DNA of 64,000 nucleotides from GCA-2794515 sp034436155 (GTDB taxonomy: Bacteria; Chloroflexota; Anaerolineae; Aggregatilineales; Phototrophicaceae). Below, piece after piece: positions 54,097 through 62,780 of this stretch. Both the position numbers and the translations under genes were made by a program. How positions within the stretch are numbered: position 1 is the first letter of the stretch; each line of letters starts with the position of its first letter. Below the pieces are notes generated by a model. It was given only the letters and a program-made list of their open reading frames with translations. It ran no database searches and was not told the DNA's origin. The stretch covers positions 1 through 64,000 of the forward strand of contig DAOTVP010000047.1 in assembly GCA_034436155.1 (NCBI GenBank). The letters are read 5' to 3'.

Positions 54097-55044
54097 TCAC
54101 CCCTTTTTCCACCTTTCCCACGCTTCTGCGAGGGATAAGGTGTTGATGATGGTTGGCGGGTAGGTGATATGGTCGCGGATAGAACACAACCGCGAGAGTA
54201 TCCGCGCTTGGTCATCGGGGCTATAACGATTCATATCGGCGGGTAGTGTCGCATAATCCACCATATCCCCATATAATCCCTCTGAAAATGTGGTCTGATA
54301 GGCGTGGTCAAAATCGAAATTCAGGCTATCCCCACGATTAAGCGGGATGGTCATGGTAGGAATTGGGCTATCCACGTCAAACTCGCTGATCTTCGCCATA
54401 CCGTCTTGTAAGGTTGGGCGCGTATCCATCACCACAATCCGATACGGATGCCCAACAAAATCATCATCCATCCCCTTACGCGATACCCGATACGGTGGGA
54501 TGGTGTCGAATGTTGGGGGCAGGTGATGGAGATAATCTAATTCGATAAATACCAACCCCTTTTTGAGCAATTCTAATCGCTTCGCGCTGTAATAAGACCC
54601 ATCTTGACCACTGGGTTTGTTGGATGGGGATAATAATTCTAGCCAACCGACCAATTCACCACCCGTATCAGGTTGTTGATGATAGGTATAAATCCCAATC
54701 GCACGCGGTTGCGCGATTTCGTCATCCAAATGGAGCAATTCCAAAACGGGCATGAGGCGTTCTGAAGATACCTCAGAAAATGAGGTCGGTGTTGTGGGTT
54801 GTGGGGAACGGTCATAAATGCTGACATCTGATTCGGGCGTGCCGATAATCGCCGATTCGCGCCGAATTTGGAGCGACTGTTCGACATTCGCCGTATATCC
54901 CAACGGATGTAACCCCTTGCGGAGTAATTTCATCAAGTCGGTGATATGCACCGTATGAAAACTATGCCATCCCCTTGCGATGAGTTGGCTGTTGAGAATC
55001 GGGTTAATTCCCCGAAATAAATTGTGGGGATGCTGTATCGGCAT
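54097..55044 (-). CDS. DUF4058-family protein
   Basis: 315 residues, cytoplasmic. The N-terminus (NLFRGINPILNSQL, WHSFHTVHI) and the RRESAIIGTPESDVSIYD and LVFIELDYLHHLP blocks are typical of DUF4058, a family common in cyanobacteria and Chloroflexota with unknown function. The conserved acidic and Glu/Lys residues suggest a nuclease-like fold at most. It is convergent with the glycosyltransferase gene, 3 bases apart. Confidence 0.75.
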   Translation of the reverse strand: MPIQHPHNLFRGINPILNSQLIARGWHSFHTVHITDLMKLLRKGLHPLGYTANVEQSLQIRRESAIIGTPESDVSIYDRSPQPTTPTSFSEVSSERLMPVLELLHLDDEIAQPRAIGIYTYHQQPDTGGELVGWLELLSPSNKPSGQDGSYYSAKRLELLKKGLVFIELDYLHHLPPTFDTIPPYRVSRKGMDDDFVGHPYRIVVMDTRPTLQDGMAKISEFDVDSPIPTMTIPLNRGDSLNFDFDHAYQTTFSEGLYGDMVDYATLPADMNRYSPDDQARILSRLCSIRDHITYPPTIINTLSLAEAWERWKKG

Positions 55045-55052
55045 AGCACACC

Positions 55053-56936
55053 CTACGGGTTACTCAACCGCGAATCTCCGGGCGCGACCTGATAAATCGC
55101 CCCCCAGGGTTGGTAATGTGTGAATACGCGGTCAGTGCGGATGACTCTGCCTTCTAAATCTTTAATCAGGCGGACTGTCGTCACATCTGCGCCACCGACT
55201 GCCCAATCCACTTGGATAATTTGTCCGGGTTGCAAGTCATAATTCACCTCGTAACGCGGGGGTAGTGGGGTGGTCTCATTTTGGATAGTTGGGGGCAAAA
55301 TCTCAACGATACGCCCTGGATTGGTGCTATACAACCGAAATTGAATTTCGTTGCGGTCGGTGAACACATCCACTTCGATGAGCATGTGATAGGGGCTATC
55401 ATTCACAAATCGAAAATTTTGGCTGGGAGTCCAGATGGCGGCATCCAAACCGGGTGGCGCGTTCAGTTCATAAAATCCCACGCGGTAAGCATGACCACTG
55501 CGTTCATTTATCCAATAGCCACCATTCAGGGCGGCGCGGAATAAGGTGGTGCTAACCTGACAAATGCCCCCGCCGATGCCATCGGTGGTGCGTTCACCCG
55601 AAATCACTTTGCTCTCCACAAAGCCCGCTTCGAGCGATACATCACCCAAAATGGCGTTAAAATTGAGTTCTTCATCAGGCGCGAGGATGATACCATCGAA
55701 ACGCCGTGCGCCTTGTATGATATTATGCACCCGATTCGCGCCCGACCCCGTGAAGAGGGTGGTGGCTTCGCCGACCATCTGTGTGATGCCCAATTCTTGG
55801 GCGGTGATATGATCATGATACCGCGCAGGGGTATAATCGAACACCATCGGCACAACACGATCGGTCGCGCTGAATACGGCACTTTCCAACGCCGCTAATG
55901 TCGCCTCGACATTGAGACTGCGCCCAGAGATTGAGGGCTGAATCAGCACCAGTTGCCCTGTGCTATCATCAAAATGGAAACGCCCATCTTTGGGCAAGCC
56001 AATCAGACCGGGCGCGAGGGCTTCGAGCGATTGTGCGAAGACGCTCATATCGATTTTGGGCGCATAGGTGACTGTGCCATCCCCATTATCCACCAATTCG
56101 AGGCGCACAAGGGCTTGCAATTGGTCGGTGCTAATCGTCCACGGTCCCAAAATTTCGCCATTCATACCTTGCGCGGTGAGTTGAATCGGCGCAGAGAATA
56201 CGACTTGTAATTGTTGGGCGATGCTCTCGACATCGGCGAGGGCGGGGGCGGTTTCATGCACCACCAGGGGCAATTCTGTGCCACCGTATAAGTTTTGTAG
56301 ATATGGCGAAAGCCGCGCCAGTGTCGCATCCACATCCAACGTATAACCCATTTGGGCGGGCGCGGTGATGAGTTGCGTCCCCTGCAATTCCAGATGGGCA
56401 TTTTGCGCGGGGCGGTTGATGTGTTGCGCGATTTCGACCAATTTCTGATATGCCATATTGGGGTCATACCGCAAAATCGGCGCGATCGCTTTGCCACTGA
56501 ACCACGCCGAGGCTTGGTCTAATAAGCTACGCAGGGCAGATGTGTTGTTGCTCACTGCGAGGGCTTGCGCCACGGTGCCTTCGGCATCAAACGATACGCC
56601 CAATTCGCCCGCCGTGAATTGCCACACTTGGTCATGATGACGGAAGGTGAACACGGTGCTATCGGGATAGGTGAACCATTGCGATAGCGCATCGATAGCC
56701 TCTTGTTGGGTCATGCCACCCAAAGAAATCCCATTCACAAAAACGCCCGGTGTGATGCGGTCGAGGTAGGCGAATCGAAAACTCGCCAGCGCCATAATCA
56801 ACACCAACACCAGCAATACACCACCCGTTATCATCAAAATCGGCAGGCGAATCCACCACGGATTGATGCCCATTGGCGCATCGGGTTGGGGTTGCGGGTA
56901 GGGGATAAAACGTTCTTGTGATGAGTAGGTTGCCAT
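55053..56936 (-). CDS. VanW-family membrane protein with YoaR-like peptidoglycan-binding region
   Basis: 627 residues. One transmembrane helix (about 34-55), two PGBD/YoaR-like repeats (about 60-360), then the VanW domain with GGGICQVSTTLFRAAL (about 455-470), ERSGHAYRVGFYE and DAAIWTPSQNFRF; a G5-like C-terminus follows. VanW-family proteins are found with cell-wall and vancomycin-response genes; the role is probably in wall binding or modification. Its ATG follows the stop codon of the small gene at 56937 directly. Confidence 0.88.
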   Translation of the reverse strand: MATYSSQERFIPYPQPQPDAPMGINPWWIRLPILMITGGVLLVLVLIMALASFRFAYLDRITPGVFVNGISLGGMTQQEAIDALSQWFTYPDSTVFTFRHHDQVWQFTAGELGVSFDAEGTVAQALAVSNNTSALRSLLDQASAWFSGKAIAPILRYDPNMAYQKLVEIAQHINRPAQNAHLELQGTQLITAPAQMGYTLDVDATLARLSPYLQNLYGGTELPLVVHETAPALADVESIAQQLQVVFSAPIQLTAQGMNGEILGPWTISTDQLQALVRLELVDNGDGTVTYAPKIDMSVFAQSLEALAPGLIGLPKDGRFHFDDSTGQLVLIQPSISGRSLNVEATLAALESAVFSATDRVVPMVFDYTPARYHDHITAQELGITQMVGEATTLFTGSGANRVHNIIQGARRFDGIILAPDEELNFNAILGDVSLEAGFVESKVISGERTTDGIGGGICQVSTTLFRAALNGGYWINERSGHAYRVGFYELNAPPGLDAAIWTPSQNFRFVNDSPYHMLIEVDVFTDRNEIQFRLYSTNPGRIVEILPPTIQNETTPLPPRYEVNYDLQPGQIIQVDWAVGGADVTTVRLIKDLEGRVIRTDRVFTHYQPWGAIYQVAPGDSRLSNP

Positions 56937-57215
56937 TTATTGCCCTTTCTCGTATTGCTCCACGAGGGCTTCGGCTTTTTTATATTCCTCAGACCCTTCT
57001 TCGGCGGTATCTAACACTTTGCACGCCTCTAGGTATTGTTCCATCGTGATAACCGTTGCCGATGATTTCGCCACCTCTAAACGGTCGGCTTCGAGTTTCA
57101 TCTTTTCTTCATCGGTCATTTCGCCATTCTCGGCGATTGCTTTGGTAATATCTTCATCACTCAGCGATTTTTGGGTATCGAGCAATGCTTTTAGTTTGTC
57201 GTATGTTGCAGACAT
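56937..57215 (-). CDS. Small acidic helical protein, function unknown
   Basis: 92 residues from ATG 57215 with AAGGAG seven bases upstream, a better start than 57236. Glu/Lys-rich helices (SLSDEDITKAIAENGEM, EKMKLEADRLEVAK) without Cys or membrane helix. The stop TAA abuts the VanW ATG, so the two are co-translated. May regulate or assist the VanW-like protein. Confidence 0.7.
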   Translation of the reverse strand: MSATYDKLKALLDTQKSLSDEDITKAIAENGEMTDEEKMKLEADRLEVAKSSATVITMEQYLEACKVLDTAEEGSEEYKKAEALVEQYEKGQ

Positions 57216-57310
57216 GCCATAACTCCTTGCATTCATAAAGAAGTTCCATCCACAAACGGATTATAGCATAATTACGATGATGAACAGTATACGATGATGT
57301 TATATTTTGC

Positions 57311-58009
57311 CTACGATGTGCGATTATGACGTGGAAAAACCAGTGGATTGGGCAAAATATCGTCTAAAACCATGCCCGATAACGTATAATCGTTAATCAC
57401 CAAGCCATCGAGCAAGACGGGCAACATGGCGCGGATTCGCGTTTGTTGGTCTTGTGGGGCGCTCATACTCACCGTCACCAAGCGGTTGGTTTGGGGGTCT
57501 AAAATGCCGATGACAATCGTCAGGTTGCCTTCACCGTTATCCATCAGATAGTAGGCACATTCAAATTGATCCCATAAAAACGGGGATGGTGTGCTGACGG
57601 TGGCATTCCCAACATAATCGGGATATGCCAAAATTTTGCTCAAGATATCCAGGGCGCGGTTATTGTTATCCGATTCGGATATGGGGATATTCATCTCGTC
57701 AAGTGGCGGGACAAACAGATGAATCAGAATGCCACCCAATTGTCCCTCTGTGGCGACTGAACCGAGATATTCTGCCAATACCACACCGTATTCGGTGGTA
57801 TATGATTCCCAAGTGCTTGGATATGGCAGGGCGAGGGCAATATCGTTCAGCGATAGATTGACAATTTGAGCGGTGTCGGTTGTGTTGGGTGTCGATGTGG
57901 GCATCAGGCGCACGGTATCACTCGGTTGTGTATCAGGCGCACAACCGCTTATCATCATCATAAAAATGGCGATAAAAATCATCCTCTTCATCGAGCAACA
58001 CAACCACAC
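57311..58009 (-). CDS. Lipoprotein of unknown function
   Basis: 232 residues with GTG at 58009 (AGGA five bases upstream), or 226 from ATG 57991. Signal and lipobox ISGC (Cys about 23). Thr/Pro linker (PTSTPNTT), then a domain with a pattern like PsbP/DUF1795 (ALPYPSTWESYTTEYGVVLAEY). No catalytic motif recognised. Confidence 0.72.
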   Translation of the reverse strand: MWLCCSMKRMIFIAIFMMMISGCAPDTQPSDTVRLMPTSTPNTTDTAQIVNLSLNDIALALPYPSTWESYTTEYGVVLAEYLGSVATEGQLGGILIHLFVPPLDEMNIPISESDNNNRALDILSKILAYPDYVGNATVSTPSPFLWDQFECAYYLMDNGEGNLTIVIGILDPQTNRLVTVSMSAPQDQQTRIRAMLPVLLDGLVINDYTLSGMVLDDILPNPLVFPRHNRTS

Positions 58010-58219
58010 TATTCCTAATTGGGGTGAACTGTTTATATGACCTTTTTTATCATAGTAGCATAAATACGATGGGTATGGTAGTTTTTCTAATCGTTTATCA
58101 AGCCAAGTCTCATCTCATTTTTGCCTCAAAAAAAGTTGCTAAAAAGTCTGTTTTAGCGCATGATTAAGGGTAGATAAATGAATTTTTTGCGATTGATTGC
58201 TATAGAAAGGGTAAACGAT

Positions 58220-59224
58220 ATGCTTTTCAAAGATGGACGTTGGCGCATTATGGCGCTGGTATGTGTCGTGCTGATGATGAACACCTTTGCCGTTGGCGCG
58301 GCGGAGCGCGATAATGCCCGTTGGGTAGTGACGTGTGATGGTTTCCGCAGTAACGGCGGGGGATTCATCCTCACACGCGATAATACGGGCATTGGACGCG
58401 AAGAATTGGTGATTTATGCCACTGATGGCACAGGCAAAACGATTTTTGGACCTGTTGTAGAGTCATTCATCGTGGGAGGTGGGTTATATATCACCGATGG
58501 CGTATCGTTCCGTTGGACAGCCGCGCCAAGCGCCAACCCGCTCACCGTGTATGTGGTGAGTTCTGCGGGCAATGGTTATCCAGAAGAACCTGTGTATAGC
58601 GTGCAGGACAACTGCGATAATTTTGCGGGCTTTTTAACCCCGCTACCATTCCCACCTATTCGCCCAACCTCGCCATCGGTCGGTTTGAATCAAGCCTCGC
58701 CCCTGGTGGCAAATCCCCAAAATATTGGGCGCAATTATGAGGGCTACCTGATTGTGAACACCTTCCGCGCTAATCTGCGGAGTGGGGATGGTGTTGGATA
58801 TACCGTTGTGGCGCGGGTCAGTGGTGGCACAGAATTAATCGTGTTGGGGGTGAACGAAGCCCGTACATGGTGGTTTGTCGAAGTGGATGAGACACGCGGT
58901 TGGATTAATGGCGAATTGGTGTTGATGCGTGGCGATCTGACCAATACACCTATCCTCACAATGGATGAGATTGAAGGCGAAATTTTGCCACCCCGTTTCT
59001 ATTTGTGGATTGTCACCCCCTTGCGGGCGACACCATCCGATCGTGGCGCGACGATTTGCCAACTTGAAGGCGATCTCGAATATGTCATCATCGGCAGGAC
59101 GAGCGATAGTAGCTGGTATCTGGTCGAGGCGATGTGTGGTAATACGATGGTTGAGGGGTGGTTCAAAGCTGATGCGGGCGCAGTACGCAATTTAGGGCGT
59201 TTGCCTATCCCCGTTGTACCGTAA
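58220..59224 (+). CDS. Secreted protein with SH3b domains
   Basis: 334 residues from ATG 58220, AAAGGG seven bases upstream; the 58178 ATG lacks one. Signal peptide about 1-29 (ending AVGAAE). N-terminal beta domain with two Cys (TCDGFRSNGGGF, QDNCDNF), then an SH3b domain (TFRANLRSGDGVGYTVVARV, WWFVEVDETRGWINGEL) and a second, weaker SH3b-like unit with two Cys. These bind cell-wall components. No catalytic domain. Confidence 0.8.
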   Translation: MLFKDGRWRIMALVCVVLMMNTFAVGAAERDNARWVVTCDGFRSNGGGFILTRDNTGIGREELVIYATDGTGKTIFGPVVESFIVGGGLYITDGVSFRWTAAPSANPLTVYVVSSAGNGYPEEPVYSVQDNCDNFAGFLTPLPFPPIRPTSPSVGLNQASPLVANPQNIGRNYEGYLIVNTFRANLRSGDGVGYTVVARVSGGTELIVLGVNEARTWWFVEVDETRGWINGELVLMRGDLTNTPILTMDEIEGEILPPRFYLWIVTPLRATPSDRGATICQLEGDLEYVIIGRTSDSSWYLVEAMCGNTMVEGWFKADAGAVRNLGRLPIPVVP

Positions 59225-59246
59225 AAACATCATCACAGCTATAGAT

Positions 59247-59278
59247 TCAGGGAAGGAGATACGCGCATCCTTCCCTGA
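59247..59278. terminator. Strong hairpin between convergent genes
   Basis: Perfect 11-bp arms TCAGGGAAGGA (59247-59257) and TCCTTCCCTGA (59268-59278) with a 10-base loop. No T run on either side, so it may be a stabilising or processing structure or a bidirectional terminator of modest strength. Confidence 0.6.
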
Positions 59279-59334
59279 TATGTCCATCTATCCAATGGGT
59301 GTGCAGAGTGGGATTAACGCAGGGTGATCGACAA

Positions 59335-60162
59335 TTATTTTAATCCACTCGATGCAAAACTCTCGATAAATCGGCGTTGGAAGAAGATGAATAACACCAC
59401 CAACGGCGCGACCACCAAAATTGTCCCCGCCATCAATTGCCCGTAATTCGTGCCTGCTTCTGTCGCAGAAAAGAGTTGGCTCAACCCTGTGGTGACAGGG
59501 CGTGATTCGGCGGTACGTGTGACCATGGCGGGCCACAGAAATTCGTTCCAACGGGCGCTCACCGATACCAACGCAAAGGCGACATAGGTCGGAATCGAGA
59601 GCGGGATATAGACAAAGCGCAAAATCTGGAATAAATTCGCGCCGTCAATGCGAGCGGCTTCTTCGAGTTCGGGCGGGATTTCACGAAAGGTTTGGCGCAT
59701 GAGCAATACACCAAATGCCGATGCCCAATAGGGCAACATCAGCGCCCAACGGGTATCGAAGAGGTTAATCTGGCGCATCAGGTTCAAATTTTGCACCACC
59801 AACACACCACTAGGTATCATCAATTGCAATAACAAGACGAATAATAAAATATTGCGCCCGAAAAATTTCATCCGCGCAAAGGCATATCCTGCCATGGTGA
59901 TGGTGATAATTTGCACCACCAACACCCCAACCACGACCAAAATGCTGGTCAGATAATGCCATTGCCATGGCGCGAGTTCGAGTGCGCGTTGATAATTGTC
60001 GAGCGTTATCGTCCGTCCAAAGAAAATATTGCCCGTAGCGAGTGGGTCGGATGTCGGGCGGATGCTAATTAACAGCGCGAAAAAGAGTGGGGCTATCCAT
60101 ATCAAACAGAGCATGATCGTGATGATATCGGCGAGGATGCTCCAACCGTTGCGCTTATTCAT
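59335..60162 (-). CDS. Carbohydrate ABC transporter permease (MalG-like)
   Basis: 275 residues from ATG 60162, GGAGG seven bases upstream; 60165 is the adjacent alternative. Six transmembrane helices and the EAA loop EEAARIDGANLFQILRFVYIPLS (split) that docks the ATPase. Overlaps the upstream permease gene by 8 bases. No ATPase gene follows within the window. Confidence 0.92.
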   Translation of the reverse strand: MNKRNGWSILADIITIMLCLIWIAPLFFALLISIRPTSDPLATGNIFFGRTITLDNYQRALELAPWQWHYLTSILVVVGVLVVQIITITMAGYAFARMKFFGRNILLFVLLLQLMIPSGVLVVQNLNLMRQINLFDTRWALMLPYWASAFGVLLMRQTFREIPPELEEAARIDGANLFQILRFVYIPLSIPTYVAFALVSVSARWNEFLWPAMVTRTAESRPVTTGLSQLFSATEAGTNYGQLMAGTILVVAPLVVLFIFFQRRFIESFASSGLK

Positions 60163-61153
60163 CATCCGTCCTCCGTTCAAAAAAGGCGAAATTGATGAAG
60201 GTGAAGGTGAATAATATCACCACCAGCACCATCGAAATCGCATTGACATATCCGCGTGCCTGTGACGAGGGGTACATCTGATAGATATACCATAACAACA
60301 TATTCGAGCGATTTGCAGGTAGCCCTTTATTCAACACATCCAATTGTTCAACCGTTTGGAAGGCATATGTCGAGGCGATCACCAATAAAAATAGCGTGGT
60401 TCGGCGCAATAACGGGATGGTGATGGTGAATAATTGCTGAAAATACGATGCGCCGTCGAGTTCCGCCGCCTCGTAAATATCTTTGGGGATGGCTTGCAAA
60501 CCCGCCAGATAAAATATCATATAAAAGCCCGCTTGCTTCCAGATATTCACCACAATCACCGACCACAACACCAAATCGGGTGTATTGAGCCAATCTTGGG
60601 TGGGGATATTCAGCGAGCGCAACACAGTGTTTATCAGACCGCCTGTGTTGCCATATAAAAATGCCCACATACTCGCCCCGCCGATAAGGGGCAATAAGAC
60701 AGGATAAAACAGGCTAAAACGCCATAATGCCCTGCCACGAATGGCGCGATTCATCAACAATGCCATGCCAAATGCCAACGGCAAGGTGATGCCTACCGAT
60801 GCAATCGCAAAAACAATCGTGTTACCCAAAATTTGCAAAAAACTGCCCACAATCGGGTGTGGCGGGCTGGTTGCGATGAATAAATCGGCATAATTCTGAA
60901 ATCCAACAAACGTATCGGGTGCTTGAACACGCCGGCCCCGTTCATCACGAGTATTTGCGCCCGGCTCATATAGGCTTTGTTCAAACGTCCGAATTGTTGG
61001 GTAGATGGTGAATAATCCGACCAAAATAATGGTTGGCGCGATGAGCAAATAGGGTATGATGTGTCGCCACGAGGGGCGCTTCATGCGCCCACTCTGGACG
61101 GCGCTGGCGGTGTGGATGGATGTGTGTACCTGTTCCATAGGGATAAATTCCAT
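60155..61153 (-). CDS. Carbohydrate ABC transporter permease (MalF-like)
   Basis: 332 residues from ATG 61153; the ATG at 61138 (MEQVHTS) is an alternative and neither has a clear ribosome-binding site. A hydrophilic N-terminus then six transmembrane helices, with the EAA loop YEAAELDGASYFQQLFTITIPLL (split). Partner of the permease at 59335 and the binding protein at 61294, forming a CUT1-type sugar importer. The unusual 140-base gap to the binding-protein gene holds palindromes. Confidence 0.92.
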   Translation of the reverse strand: MEFIPMEQVHTSIHTASAVQSGRMKRPSWRHIIPYLLIAPTIILVGLFTIYPTIRTFEQSLYEPGANTRDERGRRVQAPDTFVGFQNYADLFIATSPPHPIVGSFLQILGNTIVFAIASVGITLPLAFGMALLMNRAIRGRALWRFSLFYPVLLPLIGGASMWAFLYGNTGGLINTVLRSLNIPTQDWLNTPDLVLWSVIVVNIWKQAGFYMIFYLAGLQAIPKDIYEAAELDGASYFQQLFTITIPLLRRTTLFLLVIASTYAFQTVEQLDVLNKGLPANRSNMLLWYIYQMYPSSQARGYVNAISMVLVVILFTFTFINFAFFERRTDDE

Positions 61154-61168
61154 CAATTATATCGTTGC

Positions 61169-61271
61169 GGGCGGATATACGCGGCGAAGCCTCTAATCCG
61201 CCCGTACACATCCCAACATGTGACCATTTTGTCTGTACGGGACGATAAGCGCCGAGCGCGTATATCGTCCC
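61169..61271. repeat. Two palindromic repeats between the binding-protein and permease genes
   Basis: gggcggat (61169-61176) / atccgccc (61196-61203) with core atacgcggcgaagcctcta, and gggacgat (61239-61246) / atcgtccc (61264-61271) with core aagcgccgagcgcgtat. Located inside an ABC operon just downstream of the binding-protein gene, the same position as the malE-malF REP in E. coli, where it lowers downstream expression. Confidence 0.88.
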
Positions 61272-61293
61272 CGTGTTGTATCTAATGATGAAG

Positions 61294-62646
61294 CTAATTG
61301 CTTCTAAACGGCTCTAATAATGCGTCAATTTGCGCCTGACCTTCTGCCAATGCTTCTGCCGCTTGGTCGAGAGGCACTTCGCCAGAGATAATACGGCTCA
61401 GTTGCAGGTTGATGATGTTTTGAATATCGACACTGCGATAGGCATCAAATTCTTTGACAGCATATTCCAGTTGGTCACGCGCTACGCCATATTGTGGATA
61501 TTCTACCACGAGGCTGGCGAGCGGGTCGATTTCCCATGCGCTATAACGGGCGGCGATGTAGCCTGTTTGTGCGCCCCAATCGGATTGAATTTCGGGCGAG
61601 CTAAGGAACATCACCCAGCGCCACGCCGCATCGAGTTCGGCTTCGGTTTTGGGCGTGCTTTCGCTATCAAAAATATACAGGTTGCCACCACCCGTTGGTG
61701 CGCCATACCCCGTCCCCATTTCGTCCGCGGGACCAGAGGGCAAAAATGCCACGCCGACTTCAAACGGATTTTCGGAATTGGCGACATTGTTCAAGATGCT
61801 GGTCAAACTGCCCGTGGTGTGGTAAATCATGGCGGCTTGTCCACTCACAAAAGCGGTGGGTGTTTCGCCCCAGGCGCTACCGCCACGCGGTCCGACTCCA
61901 AAACCACCTTCCTCAACGGGCAACCCGACACGGGTCATAAATTCAACCGCGGCGAGTGTTTCTGGTGTATTAAAATACACGGTGTCTAATGCCGTACCCA
62001 CCAACGGTCTGCCATACGCGGCGGCAAAACTTTGATAAATCCAGATGGGGAATGTGCCAGCGATAGGCAACAATAACCCGGCGCGGGTATCTGTCGTCAG
62101 GGCTTGCGCCACGGCGATGAGTTCTTCGTTATTGGTGGGGACTTCTAAGCCGTTTTCGGCGAGCAAATCGGCATTATAGAACAAAATGGGCGTGCTCCGT
62201 TGGAATGGGATACTCCACAGGTTGCCATCGGCATCTAAACCGTTAGCAAGAAATGCTGGGAAGAAATCTTCGATATACGCCGTTCCTTCATCACCCATCG
62301 CGTCAATGAATGGACTCAGTGGCACGATGGTGCTATCGGCGATGAAGGTAGATAAATCGGTGGCGAGCATAATCGCTACATCCACCACGGGGTCGAAGCC
62401 TTCGGCGAGGATGGTCTCACGGGTTTGGGTATAAGACCCGCTATAAACGACATTGATGGTGATGTCCGGATTTTCTGCCATGAACCGATCGGCATATCCC
62501 TGAAAAACGGCAGGCAAATTGCCTTCTACGGCGGATGCCCAATAAAAATCAATCTGAATATTTTCTTGGGCTTGGGTGAATGGGGCAACGCATAACATGC
62601 CAATGATGCTGATGAGGAGTCCTAACCGTGAGCACAGTTTTTGCAT
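61294..62646 (-). CDS. Carbohydrate ABC transporter substrate-binding protein
   Basis: 450 residues from ATG 62646 with GGAGG eight bases upstream. Signal peptide about 1-27 (APFTQAQ). Family 1 (SBP_bac_1) pattern: NPDITINVVYSGSYTQTRETI, GNLWSIPFQRSTPILFYNADL (in parts), GPADEMGTGYGAPTGGGNLYIF. Binds a sugar or oligosaccharide. No lipobox Cys, unusual for a Gram-positive-like envelope; it may be free in a periplasm-like space. It heads the operon SBP-MalF-MalG. Confidence 0.92.
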   Translation of the reverse strand: MQKLCSRLGLLISIIGMLCVAPFTQAQENIQIDFYWASAVEGNLPAVFQGYADRFMAENPDITINVVYSGSYTQTRETILAEGFDPVVDVAIMLATDLSTFIADSTIVPLSPFIDAMGDEGTAYIEDFFPAFLANGLDADGNLWSIPFQRSTPILFYNADLLAENGLEVPTNNEELIAVAQALTTDTRAGLLLPIAGTFPIWIYQSFAAAYGRPLVGTALDTVYFNTPETLAAVEFMTRVGLPVEEGGFGVGPRGGSAWGETPTAFVSGQAAMIYHTTGSLTSILNNVANSENPFEVGVAFLPSGPADEMGTGYGAPTGGGNLYIFDSESTPKTEAELDAAWRWVMFLSSPEIQSDWGAQTGYIAARYSAWEIDPLASLVVEYPQYGVARDQLEYAVKEFDAYRSVDIQNIINLQLSRIISGEVPLDQAAEALAEGQAQIDALLEPFRSN

Positions 62647-62694
62647 ATCAACAACCTCCAAATAAGTTTAACAAGTTGGAAAAGTTCTTCAGTG

Positions 62695-62724
62695 ATGATA
62701 GCATACAAACAAACGTTGTGCCAA
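62695..62724 (-). promoter_or_regulatory. Candidate promoter of the sugar ABC operon
   Basis: On the minus strand TTGGCA (62719-62724), 18-base spacer, TATCAT (62695-62700) preceded by TGC. The + strand acaaacgttgt (62709-62719) in the spacer has 4-bp arms around acg and could bind a LacI-type regulator, though it is shorter than typical operators. Confidence 0.5.
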
Positions 62725-62780
62725 AATTTTGATATGCAATTCATTTAAGTACCGGTTAAGTTTGATGGATGGAGTTTTTG

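Noticed and set aside
54097..55044. DUF4058 gene as a restriction or toxin component
   Set aside because: It has family-wide features but no partner methylase or antitoxin next to it, so no system role can be supported.
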